Shown here one piece after another: positions 36,345 to 44,205 of a stretch of DNA of 64,000 nt. The notes beneath the pieces are model-generated. The model did no database searches, was not told where the DNA came from, and was given only the letters and a program-made list of their open reading frames with translations. The translations under genes and the position numbers were made by a program. Every line of letters begins with the position of its first letter. The stretch's first letter is position 1. The DNA comes from Pedobacter sp. ok626 (GTDB taxonomy: Bacteria > Bacteroidota > Bacteroidia > Sphingobacteriales > Sphingobacteriaceae), in the NCBI RefSeq assembly GCF_900100435.1, contig NZ_FNEX01000007.1, forward strand, positions 222,645 to 286,644. The letters are read 5' to 3'.

Positions 36345-37358
36345 ATGGTAATAACTACCTTATTGGTCGTTGTAATTGTTTTGGCAATAGCCTTCGATTA
36401 CATAAACGGCTTTCACGATGCGGCAAACTCTATTGCAACTATTGTATCCACAAAAGTACTTTCGCCTTTTCAGGCAGTATTGTGGGCTGCAGTATTTAAT
36501 TTTGCTGCCTATTTCTACTTTACAGATCATAAAGTAGCCAACACCATTGCTAAAACTGTAGTAGAAAATTACATTACATTGGAGGTTATTTTAGCTGGTT
36601 TGATTGCCGCCATTACCTGGAACCTATTTACATGGTGGTTTGGTATTCCTTCTAGTTCTTCTCATACATTAATTGGTGGTTTTGCAGGTGCAGGTATGGC
36701 TAAAGCTTTCACCATGGGTGCAGGCATTATGTCGGCCGTTAACTTTGCTCCTATTTTAAAAGTAGTCGCGTTTATTGTATTGGCTCCTGTAATTGGTATG
36801 CTGATCTCGGTGATTATTTCCATCATCATCTTGCATATTTCAAAAAATGCAAGGCCATCTGTAGCGGAGAAATGGTTTAAACGTCTTCAATTAATTTCAT
36901 CAGCTGCATTGAGTTTTACCCACGGTGGTAACGATGCGCAGAAGGTCATGGGAATTATTTTCGTAGCGATTGTTGCGGTTAACCCTTCAATGGCAAACAC
37001 CAGAATGCCAGAATGGATTCCGATCTCGTGTTATGCTGCAATTGCATTGGGCACAATGAGTGGTGGTTGGAAAATTGTTAAAACTATGGGATCCAAGATC
37101 ACAAAAGTAAATGCTTTTGAAGGTGTAGCTGCTGAAGCTGCTGGTGCTGTAACTTTAGGAATCACAGAACACTTCGGTATCCCTGTTTCTACCACACACA
37201 CCATTACAGGATCTATTGTTGGTGTTGGTTTATTAAAACGGGTTTCTGCAGTACGCTGGGGCGTTACAGTGAGCTTATTATGGGCATGGGTTTTAACCAT
37301 TCCTGTTTCTGCTACACTAGCTGCGCTTGTTTATGCCGTAATCCATCTTTTCTTTTAA
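36345..37358 (+). CDS. pit: Low-affinity inorganic phosphate transporter (Pit family)
   Basis: This is a 337-residue inner-membrane transporter with about ten hydrophobic segments. The two inverted Pit repeats show their signatures: D-Y-I-N-G-F-H-D-A-A-N-S-I-A near residue 18-31 and T-H-G-G-N-D-A-Q-K near 190-198, together with G-I-P-x-S-x-x-H in both halves. It should move metal-phosphate by proton symport. It forms a two-gene operon with the DUF47 gene, and a hairpin with a T-run follows the stop. Confidence 0.94.
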   Translation: MVITTLLVVVIVLAIAFDYINGFHDAANSIATIVSTKVLSPFQAVLWAAVFNFAAYFYFTDHKVANTIAKTVVENYITLEVILAGLIAAITWNLFTWWFGIPSSSSHTLIGGFAGAGMAKAFTMGAGIMSAVNFAPILKVVAFIVLAPVIGMLISVIISIIILHISKNARPSVAEKWFKRLQLISSAALSFTHGGNDAQKVMGIIFVAIVAVNPSMANTRMPEWIPISCYAAIALGTMSGGWKIVKTMGSKITKVNAFEGVAAEAAGAVTLGITEHFGIPVSTTHTITGSIVGVGLLKRVSAVRWGVTVSLLWAWVLTIPVSATLAALVYAVIHLFF

Positions 37359-37383
37359 AAAAAGACAAATCATATTTAATGAG

Positions 37384-37417
37384 AAGGGCTGTATCTAATG
37401 ATATGGCCCTTTTTGTG
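37384..37417 (+). terminator. Probable terminator after pit
   Basis: AAGGGC and GCCCTT pair around an imperfect inner stem (TGTATC-TAAT-GATATG), followed by TTTTTGTG. It starts 26 bp after the pit stop codon. The remaining part of this 306-bp gap holds the inverted repeat at 37560-37611 and otherwise nothing I can identify. Confidence 0.7.
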
Positions 37418-37559
37418 TTAATTTACTTCTCGTCAAATACCTCAACATAACAATCATTTTCAGGAAAGTATTTTTCAAAATCAAATAATACCAGAATAGG
37501 ACAAGGTTTTGGAAGCCGTTACCATAACTAGGGAATAAGTATGGGATAAATAGCGCTAA

Positions 37560-37611
37560 AATAGGGGGTTGCTTTACCCTTGCTTTAGGGTTGCTATAGC
37601 AACCCCCTATT
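37560..37611. repeat. Nested inverted-repeat element in the convergent gap
   Basis: AATAGGGGGTTGCT (37560-37573) and AGCAACCCCCTATT (37598-37611) are perfect 14-bp inverted repeats. Between them ACCCT/AGGGT can pair, and GGGTTGCTATAGCAACCC (37588-37605) is itself a perfect palindrome that competes with the outer stem. Outside the core, GGGAAT at 37531 and ATTCCC at 37613 extend the symmetry. There is no T-run. The location between convergent genes is typical of REP- or MITE-like repeats. Confidence 0.7.
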
Positions 37612-37664
37612 CATTCCCAACTTTAACCCTACTTAACCGCGATTCATAATGATGCCTGACAGGT

Positions 37665-38117
37665 CTATTTCACGCTCTTTCCCAATATTTGACCTAAACT
37701 TGGTCTATTTACAAACTCGTTGTTTGCAATAGTCTTATCTCGGATCTTGCGAGCCGCTTTTATGGCATCCTCTTCGCATGGCGCCATTAGGTAAATGCAA
37801 ATTTGATCTCCTTCAAAAAAGTAATGTCCCTTGATTGCCAGTTCAGAGCGTTGAAGATCATTCGCCAGAGAAATCACATATACATCCGAGTTCATGTCCA
37901 GCTGGATAAAATAACAGTCCCTAGTTATATCGGTGTAAAAAGCGGGGTTGAGGCGGCATTCCAGAATCTGTGCATCGCTAAAAGTTCTAAACCTGTTGAA
38001 ATAGGCTTTAGCCGCAAATGCATCATCAAAAACTATATGAACAGGGATGTCCGTTTCGGCATTTGGTTCCAAGATAAAATAAAGGTTTTCGTTGTTTTCT
38101 TCGTCGTTGAGTTCCAT
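37665..38117 (-). CDS. Hypothetical protein, 150 aa, unrecognised
   Basis: This is a 150-residue soluble protein with no signal peptide or membrane segment. The N-terminus is very acidic (D-E-E-N-N-E-N); the middle alternates strands and helices and has several aromatic residues, and the C-terminus is basic (A-A-R-K-I-R-D-K, then I-L-G-K-S-V-K). Codon usage looks native. I recognise no family. A strongly structured element lies 68-193 bp upstream of its ATG on the 5' side, so the gene may be preceded by a structured leader. Confidence 0.6.
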   Translation of the reverse strand: MELNDEENNENLYFILEPNAETDIPVHIVFDDAFAAKAYFNRFRTFSDAQILECRLNPAFYTDITRDCYFIQLDMNSDVYVISLANDLQRSELAIKGHYFFEGDQICIYLMAPCEEDAIKAARKIRDKTIANNEFVNRPSLGQILGKSVK

Positions 38118-38184
38118 ATTATTGTTGATTAAACCGTTAATAATAGGAGTCCGGGACGGGATTTAGCTGGAGGCTTAGCGAGCT

Positions 38185-38310
38185 GTTTTAACCACAGGTC
38201 GGGTTAAAACGAAGGTGCAACTATAGCAAGTTCTAAATACCGCCCTACCTGGCCTACCACAGCCTTGGAACCCGGTTTTACAATAGAACCCGTGACGCTA
38301 TAGTGCACCT
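38185..38310. ncRNA. Candidate structured RNA or cruciform repeat element
   Basis: In the 400-bp gap 38118-38517, three nested or adjacent helices are visible. GTTTTAACC/GGTTAAAAC (38185-38193 with 38202-38210) is perfect. AGGTGCAACTATAGC/GCTATAGTGCACCT (38213-38227 with 38297-38310) is 14 pairs with one bulged A. GTTCTA/TAGAAC (38230-38235 with 38284-38289) stacks inside it, and ACCG/CGGT continues inward. The result is a long hairpin about 98 bases in span beside a small one. The sequence is richer in G and C than its surroundings. Strand is unknown; on the minus strand it would form the leader of the gene ending at 37665. The rest of the gap (38311-38517) shows nothing clear. Confidence 0.5.
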
Positions 38311-38517
38311 ACGAAAGTACAACAAATATTGTCATGGGCATTAATCTATTGTCTCGGTTCCTATTTCGTGGTAGTTCGGTAGGAAAGACTCTTTAAATTA
38401 ATACCTCATTTAAGAAGTAATTGATATGTTGTTTCTATATTTCTTTAGTTCATTGGCTTGATATTTTGTTTTTTATACACGGTTATAACCTCTATTCATT
38501 TAATTTAAAAAGTAGAT

Positions 38518-39348
38518 CTACAATACCTCTATTTCTTTGATTGACAGCTTGGTGTATTTAGCAATTCTCTCCAAAGGTTCCTTTTCGATAAGCATCTCCT
38601 TTGCCGTCTCAAGTGCTTTCTTATGCATTCCCTTTTGGATTCCCTTCTGCATCCCTTCTTTTTTACCCCATTTAAATAAAACATCACGCTCTTTTCTCCA
38701 AAATGTGTTTACTGAATCCATAGCCATTTCTAATTCTTTATCTAATTTACGTAACTGAACAATGACGCGTAATTGTTCATAATATTTATTCCCCATTAAC
38801 ACATCGGGATCACCTTTACCAATTTTTTCTATTATTGCCTGTATTACCTCAACTGGTTCTTTCTCTCCAAAATTTGCCAGTACAGCCAGCAATTGTGCTT
38901 CCGGTTCGTCTGAAGATAAAAACAGCTCATAAGGCAAATCAGAGAATGAGATTAATTTGTACTCATATTTAAAACCGGGTAAGTCAATCTTACATGGCAT
39001 ACTTAAAGCCTCCTTACCCATGTACATTACATATTGATTTATCGGTTGGTCGTAAATCTGATGTAGCATTGACCGATATTCAGCCATTCTGAAATGCATT
39101 TTTGGCTTGTTACTAGATTCAAATTCAACTTGCAGGATACTAGAAATTCCATCAGCATCCGTTACCATATACAAAGCATCGACTTCTTTTTGTCGTGTAA
39201 TTTGTATCTTATCCTTAAGTTCTGCGCTTTTTACAATGTTCAGCTTAAGTACCTTTTCAATAATGCCGGGCAAAATAAATTGCATATTCTCGCGCAGTAT
39301 CTTATCGTACTTGCTTCCTTGTAAACGACCATTGGTATTTTCCCGCAT
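38518..39348 (-). CDS. Rpn/PD-(D/E)XK nuclease family protein
   Basis: This is a 276-residue protein. The N-terminal part resembles the transposase_31/Rpn PD-(D/E)XK family: E-V-D-A-L-Y followed by I-L-Q-V-E-F-E-S supplies the acidic D...E-x-E/K-like nuclease core. The C-terminus has K-K-E-G-M-Q-K-G-I-Q-K-G-M-H-K and a final helix I-A-K-Y-T-K-L-S-I-K-E-I, the repeat-like tail common in Rpn proteins. Rpn proteins promote RecA-independent recombination and some act as growth inhibitors or phage-defence factors. It stands alone beside a structured intergenic element. Confidence 0.78.
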   Translation of the reverse strand: MRENTNGRLQGSKYDKILRENMQFILPGIIEKVLKLNIVKSAELKDKIQITRQKEVDALYMVTDADGISSILQVEFESSNKPKMHFRMAEYRSMLHQIYDQPINQYVMYMGKEALSMPCKIDLPGFKYEYKLISFSDLPYELFLSSDEPEAQLLAVLANFGEKEPVEVIQAIIEKIGKGDPDVLMGNKYYEQLRVIVQLRKLDKELEMAMDSVNTFWRKERDVLFKWGKKEGMQKGIQKGMHKKALETAKEMLIEKEPLERIAKYTKLSIKEIEVL

Positions 39349-39535
39349 ATCTTTACTTTGAAAAGTATATATGCAAAGCTCCCTGAAAGAAATTTAAAAT
39401 CCACTATCCGACAAAAATTCGACGTTATTCTCCGTTGTATTGAATTTAGCCCTTATAAAATATGGAAGGCGGCATTTACCAACCGCACGGTACGGAATAT
39501 AATTCTGTATTTGATTTTGGTAGAACCCTCTTTTG

Positions 39536-40825
39536 TTAGAAGTCTATCTTGAAGGTCATCCTGCTGCTATCTTTAGCAGGTTTTTTCCATTTAGGACCAT
39601 TAAGAATCAACCGAATTGCTTCCTGCTCATACTTATCATCCGCTACTTTAATGATTTCAATAGCTGTAGGCGTACCGTCCTTATCAATTTTAAAACTCAA
39701 CTCGACTGCCTGACCTGTTTTAGCCTCTTTTGCAAAATCATTGTTTGCTTTAATGTAGGCAAATAGCTTATCCCAGCCGCCAATAGGGGAAGAAACCATG
39801 GTATCCTTATTAACAGAACTTGAACCCCGGATCACAATGCCACCAACCCGACCAGATAATGCTCCATTAAGCTTGGTGCTGCCTACGTTCTGTTCTTTCT
39901 TTTCTTTGCCATAACCCACAACGACCACCTCATTAAGTGCTAAATCAGCAGGCACTAAAGCAACAGCTACGGGCTGATTCACTTTTGCAAGCACCTCAGT
40001 AGCTTTATAACCGATATAATTAACACGAATTGTTCCTTCTTTAATTAAAGTATCTGCGGTAATTTTAAACATACCCTCGGCATTGGTCAACGTCCTTAGG
40101 TTTGTCCCCACGACTTGTACAGACACCCCAGGTAGAGCCTGTCCCCTTTCATCAACCACTTTACCATTCAAGGTGCCTTGCAAAGGAGCAACGCTTACAA
40201 CAGACATTGAAGCTGTTGCCTGCTTTTTAAACTGAGCCGGCGCAGCCGAAATAACGACTTCTTTTAACGGCTCTGCAACATCCGCAGCACTCGATGCTAT
40301 TTTTGCCTCAGACTTTACTCTTGCTACATAAGTATTCGTTTTTGCGGCTTTAATGGCCTTATCAATTTCTTTTTCTGTTTGCTTATCAGCAGATTCTGCA
40401 GCTAAGACAGGTGCAGCATCTACTACTGTAGGAACAGTATCTCCTGCTTTAGGCGCAATCGTAACATCAACTTTCTTAGCACGGCCTGCCAATTCTTTCT
40501 GATGATTATTTTCCTTCATCCAAAACATAATACTCACGGCAACAAACATCACCGCGGCTGTAGCAGCAATACTTAAACGTTGCCAGGTAATTACTGAAGT
40601 TTTTTTAACTGACTGATGTTCCGCAATCCTTTCATGCAGCTGTTTTTGAAGCAGAGATAAGGATTGCAGCGAACGCTTAGGCGATTCACTTAAGCCAGCC
40701 AATGCCTCGGCCACGAAAGGGTCTTCTAAAGCTTCGCGCTCTACCCTATTCATGGTTTTAGCATCAAGCTTACCATCAAGGTAATCCTCTAAAACGCCTA
40801 TATCTAACCAGTCCTTATTCACCAC
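39536..40825 (-). CDS. Anti-sigma-like membrane protein with carboxypeptidase-regulatory and TonB C-terminal domains
   Basis: This is a 429-residue protein. Residues 1-90 are a cytoplasmic helical region like anti-sigma N-domains (D-Y-L-D-G-K-L-D, E-D-P-F-V-A-E-A-L-A-G-L). One membrane segment lies at about 95-112. The periplasmic part has an Ala/Lys-rich linker, a carboxypeptidase-regulatory-like domain (about 218-295; G-K-V-V-D-E-R-G-Q-A-L-P-G-V-S-V), a SusC-like linker (E-V-V-V-V-G-Y-G, then G-R-V-G-G-I-V-I-R-G) and a TonB C-terminal domain (about 340-429). The sigma factor gene just upstream overlaps by 11 bp, so this is probably its membrane-bound anti-sigma, with an unusual TonB-type sensor part. 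Confidence 0.78.
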   Translation of the reverse strand: MVNKDWLDIGVLEDYLDGKLDAKTMNRVEREALEDPFVAEALAGLSESPKRSLQSLSLLQKQLHERIAEHQSVKKTSVITWQRLSIAATAAVMFVAVSIMFWMKENNHQKELAGRAKKVDVTIAPKAGDTVPTVVDAAPVLAAESADKQTEKEIDKAIKAAKTNTYVARVKSEAKIASSAADVAEPLKEVVISAAPAQFKKQATASMSVVSVAPLQGTLNGKVVDERGQALPGVSVQVVGTNLRTLTNAEGMFKITADTLIKEGTIRVNYIGYKATEVLAKVNQPVAVALVPADLALNEVVVVGYGKEKKEQNVGSTKLNGALSGRVGGIVIRGSSSVNKDTMVSSPIGGWDKLFAYIKANNDFAKEAKTGQAVELSFKIDKDGTPTAIEIIKVADDKYEQEAIRLILNGPKWKKPAKDSSRMTFKIDF

Positions 40826-41393
40826 TATTCTTTTCTATACAAATTTTAAGATTTCTTTTCCCATTCTGGATATAACTCTTCACTTTCAGCATTTCGTAGC
40901 CCGTAATATCTGCAACCTCTTTATAACACTTCTCCTGCAAATAGAAAAGATCCACACTCAAACGCTGTTCTTCCGGAAGTGTTTCCATACACTTTTCCAT
41001 AACGGTTAGCTTGTTCTCTTTTGTATGATCCATATCAAGATGCACAAAATCTGTGTTTTCCACAAAAGTATCATCGATAGAAACTGTAGTATGCTTAGAT
41101 TGTTTGCGAAGCGCCATCAAACAATGGTTCCGGGTTAACACATGCAGCCAGCTTTTAAAATTCTGTACCTCGTGGATTTTTAGCTTCAACACCAATTCCT
41201 CAAAGATCTGCATTACAGCATCCTTACTCAGCTCCTCGTCCTTTAAATAATTTAAACAAACCCCAAATACCAGGTGCATGTATTTGTTGTAAAGTGTACC
41301 CAATGCCCCCAAGTCGCTCTCGCTTTTATAGCGTGCGATTAAAGCAGCATCATCCTGCTCCTCTATTTTTGCGTTATTTTTTATAAACTTCAA
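40815..41393 (-). CDS. RNA polymerase sigma-70 family (ECF-type) factor
   Basis: The frame is open to 41669, but that would run over the start of the divergent VWA gene. I prefer TTG at 41393, giving 192 residues beginning M-K-F-I-K-N-N. Region 2 spans about 20-90 (L-Y-N-K-Y-M-H-L-V-F-G-V-C-L-N-Y, F-K-S-W-L-H-V-L-T-R-N-H-C) and region 4 about 130-185 (L-P-E-E-Q-R-L-S-V-D-L-F-Y, E-V-A-D-I-T-G-Y). It is co-transcribed with the anti-sigma-TonB fusion gene. A 97-bp gap to the VWA gene holds the divergent promoters, so the VWA operon is a natural target. Confidence 0.83.
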   Translation of the reverse strand: MKFIKNNAKIEEQDDAALIARYKSESDLGALGTLYNKYMHLVFGVCLNYLKDEELSKDAVMQIFEELVLKLKIHEVQNFKSWLHVLTRNHCLMALRKQSKHTTVSIDDTFVENTDFVHLDMDHTKENKLTVMEKCMETLPEEQRLSVDLFYLQEKCYKEVADITGYEMLKVKSYIQNGKRNLKICIEKNSGE

Positions 41394-41490
41394 TGGGCGT
41401 TTAAGGCATAATCTGTTCAAGTATAAAAATATTTTCTGACACTGGTATGGAAATTCTTCAAAGCCTACATCATTAAAAAAACAGAAGATT

Positions 41491-43368
41491 ATGAAAACAT
41501 TATTGCTACCCTTGTTTGTGCTGATATTTATAGGCTTCCACGAAAGTTGTGCATCTATTAAAGTGATCAGCGGAGTTGTTACCGATAAAACAGATGGAAA
41601 GGCCATTCCCGGAGTAATAGTAAGCACAGCAGCCAATAAAAAGCACGTAGTGACAAACGCTGATGGCAAATACAGGATCTCTGTCGAGGATGATAGTCAA
41701 CAACTTCGTTTTTCTTTTTTAGGTTATAAATCCCTTAAGGTAAAGATCGGTAAGTCTGCAATTATCAATGTCGCCTTGGAACAAGATAACCAGACACTGT
41801 CCGAAATAATGGTAGTCGGTTACCCTGCCAAACTGAAAAGGCAAACGACGGGCTCCGTTGCATTCGTTTCACCGTCAGTCATGTACAACTCAAAGTCTTA
41901 TAATGCCCCCCAGAATACAGAAAGCTACGCCGCTATCCAGGAGAATGGTTTTCAAAATCCTTTTAAAAACCCGTTGTCTACTTTTTCCATTGACATTGAT
42001 GCAGCCTCATACAGCAACGTTCGCCGATTTATAAATAATGGTGGCTTACCCCCTAAAGATGCAATAAGGATTGAAGAAATGATCAACTACTTTGATTACG
42101 AATATCCTCAGCCAAAAGGTTCAGATCCTGTAAATATTGTAACAGAAATTGCCAGCGCACCATGGAATACAAAGCACAAATTAGTGCAAATTGGCTTGCA
42201 GGGTAGAAAAATACCTACAGACAATCTTCCTGCATCCAATTTGGTATTTTTGATTGATGTATCAGGTTCCATGAATGAACCGAACAAACTTCCTTTGCTG
42301 GTTTCTTCATTTAAATTACTAACGGATCAGCTCCGTGCTAAAGATAAAGTTGCCATTGTAGTATACGCTGGAAATTCGGGCTTAGTGCTACCTTCAACAG
42401 CGGGGAGCGACAAAGCTAAAATTAAGGATGCTTTGAATAGCTTAAGTGCAGGCGGATCAACTGCAGGTGGTGCAGGAATTGAGCTGGCTTATAAAGTAGC
42501 TGGACAAAACTTAATTAAGGGAGGTAACAACAGGGTAATCCTGGCAACGGATGGCGATTTCAATGTAGGCGCATCAAGCGATAAGGACATGCAAAGTCTG
42601 ATTGAAGAAAAGCGCAAAACTGGTATCTTTTTAACTGTATTAGGTTATGGAATGGGTAATACAAAAGATAGCAAAATGGAAACCCTTGCTGATAAAGGCA
42701 ATGGCAATTATGCTTACATAGACAACATCAACGAAGCCCGTAAAGTACTAATTAATGAGTTTGGAGGCACATTGTTTACTATTGCAAAAGATGTAAAACT
42801 ACAGGTTGAATTTAACCCAGACAAGGTGCAGGCTTACCGGTTAATTGGCTACGAAAACAGACTGCTGGAAGATAAGGATTTTAACGACGACAGAAAAGAT
42901 GCCGGCGAATTAGGCTCTGGACATACCGTAACGGCTTTGTATGAGGTGATTCCAACAGGCGTAAAGAGTAGCTTCGCTGGCGCTGTTGATGATTTAAAAT
43001 ATCAGGAAAATAAAAAAACAACCAAAGGCAGTCAAGAAATGCTTACCGTAAAACTGCGTTACAAAGAGCCTTACGGAAGTTCCAGTAAATTGATTCAAGA
43101 AGCAATTATTGATCATTCGGCCCCTTTTGAAAATGCCAGCAACAATTTCCGTTTTGCAGCGAGTATCGCAGAATTCGGAATGCTACTAAGACAATCTGAT
43201 TTTAAACAAAATGCATCATTTGAACACGTCATCCATACGGCGACACAAGCAATGGGCAAAGACCAGGAAGGTTATCGCTCAGAATTTATTAAACTGGCTA
43301 AATCGGCTAAATTAATGGCCGAAGATTTGCTATCTTCGAATCAAAAAACAATAACGCATAACAAATGA
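41491..43368 (+). CDS. VWA domain protein with carboxypeptidase-regulatory domain (YfbK-like)
   Basis: This is a 625-residue exported protein. The signal peptide (L-L-L-P-L-F-V-L-I-F-I-G-F) is followed by a carboxypeptidase-regulatory-like domain (about 25-97) and a SusC-like linker (E-I-M-V-V-G-Y, T-T-G-S-V). Then come the vWA N-terminal helper (F-S-I-D-I-D-A-A-S-Y), a von Willebrand A domain with MIDAS D-V-S-G-S-M (about 245-420) and a DUF3520 C-terminal region. Such proteins bind metals and partners in the envelope; E. coli YfbK is the plain form. It overlaps the DUF4197 gene by 4 bp and is divergent from the sigma operon. Confidence 0.87.
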   Translation: MKTLLLPLFVLIFIGFHESCASIKVISGVVTDKTDGKAIPGVIVSTAANKKHVVTNADGKYRISVEDDSQQLRFSFLGYKSLKVKIGKSAIINVALEQDNQTLSEIMVVGYPAKLKRQTTGSVAFVSPSVMYNSKSYNAPQNTESYAAIQENGFQNPFKNPLSTFSIDIDAASYSNVRRFINNGGLPPKDAIRIEEMINYFDYEYPQPKGSDPVNIVTEIASAPWNTKHKLVQIGLQGRKIPTDNLPASNLVFLIDVSGSMNEPNKLPLLVSSFKLLTDQLRAKDKVAIVVYAGNSGLVLPSTAGSDKAKIKDALNSLSAGGSTAGGAGIELAYKVAGQNLIKGGNNRVILATDGDFNVGASSDKDMQSLIEEKRKTGIFLTVLGYGMGNTKDSKMETLADKGNGNYAYIDNINEARKVLINEFGGTLFTIAKDVKLQVEFNPDKVQAYRLIGYENRLLEDKDFNDDRKDAGELGSGHTVTALYEVIPTGVKSSFAGAVDDLKYQENKKTTKGSQEMLTVKLRYKEPYGSSSKLIQEAIIDHSAPFENASNNFRFAASIAEFGMLLRQSDFKQNASFEHVIHTATQAMGKDQEGYRSEFIKLAKSAKLMAEDLLSSNQKTITHNK

Positions 43369-44156
43369 AACGCACAAAACTTGTTTACCTTGCCCTTTCG
43401 GCTTGCTTTTTAATGACTACTTCTACTACTCAGGCACAGTCTAAACTAGGCGATGTTTTAAAAAAGGTAACTGGAGTTACTAAAAGTAGCACCACAACTA
43501 CGACAACAACAACTAGTAGCAGCAGTACAACCGGAACGCCAAGCACATTAGATATGGCTTCGGCTATTAAGCAAGCATTAGAAATCGGAACATCGCGCGG
43601 GGCAGACTTGCTTTCGGCGAAAGACGGTTTTATGGGTAATTTGGCGGTAAAAATCCTTTTTCCACCTGAAGCACAAAAGGTAGAAAAAACCTTGCGTTCA
43701 TTGGGTATGGGTAAACTGGCGGATAATGTGATTTTAAGTTTGAATCGTGCTGCTGAAGACGCGGCAAAGGAAGCAAAACCAATTTTCGTTTCTGCCATTA
43801 AACAAATGACCATTACAGATGCTACCAATATATTATTGGGAAACAAAGATGCGGCAACTGATTATTTTAAAAGAGTAACGACCTCTCAGCTAATGGAAAA
43901 GTTTAAGCCAGTAATTAATACCAGCCTTTCAAAAGTTGGAGCGACTAAATACTGGGGCGATGCCACTGCCCAGTATAACAGACTTCCAATGGTGAAACCA
44001 CTAAATACTGATCTTTCTGATTACGTTGCACAAAAAGCTATTGATGGTATGTTTATACAGGTAGCCCAAGAAGAACTTAAAATCAGAGACAACCTGGGAT
44101 CGAGGTCTACTTCGCTCTTACAAAAGGTGTTTGGCTACGCAGATAAGAATAAGTAA
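43365..44156 (+). CDS. DUF4197 domain-containing exported protein
   Basis: This is a 263-residue protein with a signal peptide (L-V-Y-L-A-L-S-A-C-F-L-M to T-Q-A-Q), a threonine/serine-rich low-complexity stretch at about 42-60 encoded by ACA/ACT/AGT repeats, and a helical DUF4197 domain (about 65-260). Family function is unknown. The start overlaps the VWA stop by 4 bp (ATGA), so expression is coupled with that gene and possibly with the adjacent sigma/anti-sigma pair. Confidence 0.83.
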   Translation: MKRTKLVYLALSACFLMTTSTTQAQSKLGDVLKKVTGVTKSSTTTTTTTTSSSSTTGTPSTLDMASAIKQALEIGTSRGADLLSAKDGFMGNLAVKILFPPEAQKVEKTLRSLGMGKLADNVILSLNRAAEDAAKEAKPIFVSAIKQMTITDATNILLGNKDAATDYFKRVTTSQLMEKFKPVINTSLSKVGATKYWGDATAQYNRLPMVKPLNTDLSDYVAQKAIDGMFIQVAQEELKIRDNLGSRSTSLLQKVFGYADKNK

Positions 44157-44205
44157 AATAAAAAGGTTACTTTTATACGGTAAATACTAACAACATAAAA
44201 GTATA

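Noticed and set aside
38204..38308. 34-codon minus-strand frame (GTG start) in the structured element
   Set aside because: It coincides with long inverted repeats which by themselves constrain the sequence; no ribosome-binding site is seen. Kept only as an alternative in the finding on the element.
38518..39348. Rpn-type gene as part of an antiphage island
   Set aside because: It is a single gene between ordinary loci, without neighbouring defence genes, integrase or tRNA; no support for an island.
39358..39552. 64-codon plus-strand frame in the gap before the anti-sigma-TonB gene
   Set aside because: No signal, motif or regulatory context; it ends inside the 3' end of the convergent-strand gene. 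Probably chance in an AT-rich gap.
43490..43545. ACA/ACT/AGT-rich stretch as a microsatellite or CRISPR-like repeat
   Set aside because: It encodes a Thr/Ser-rich linker of the DUF4197 protein; repeat units are irregular and there are no spacers.
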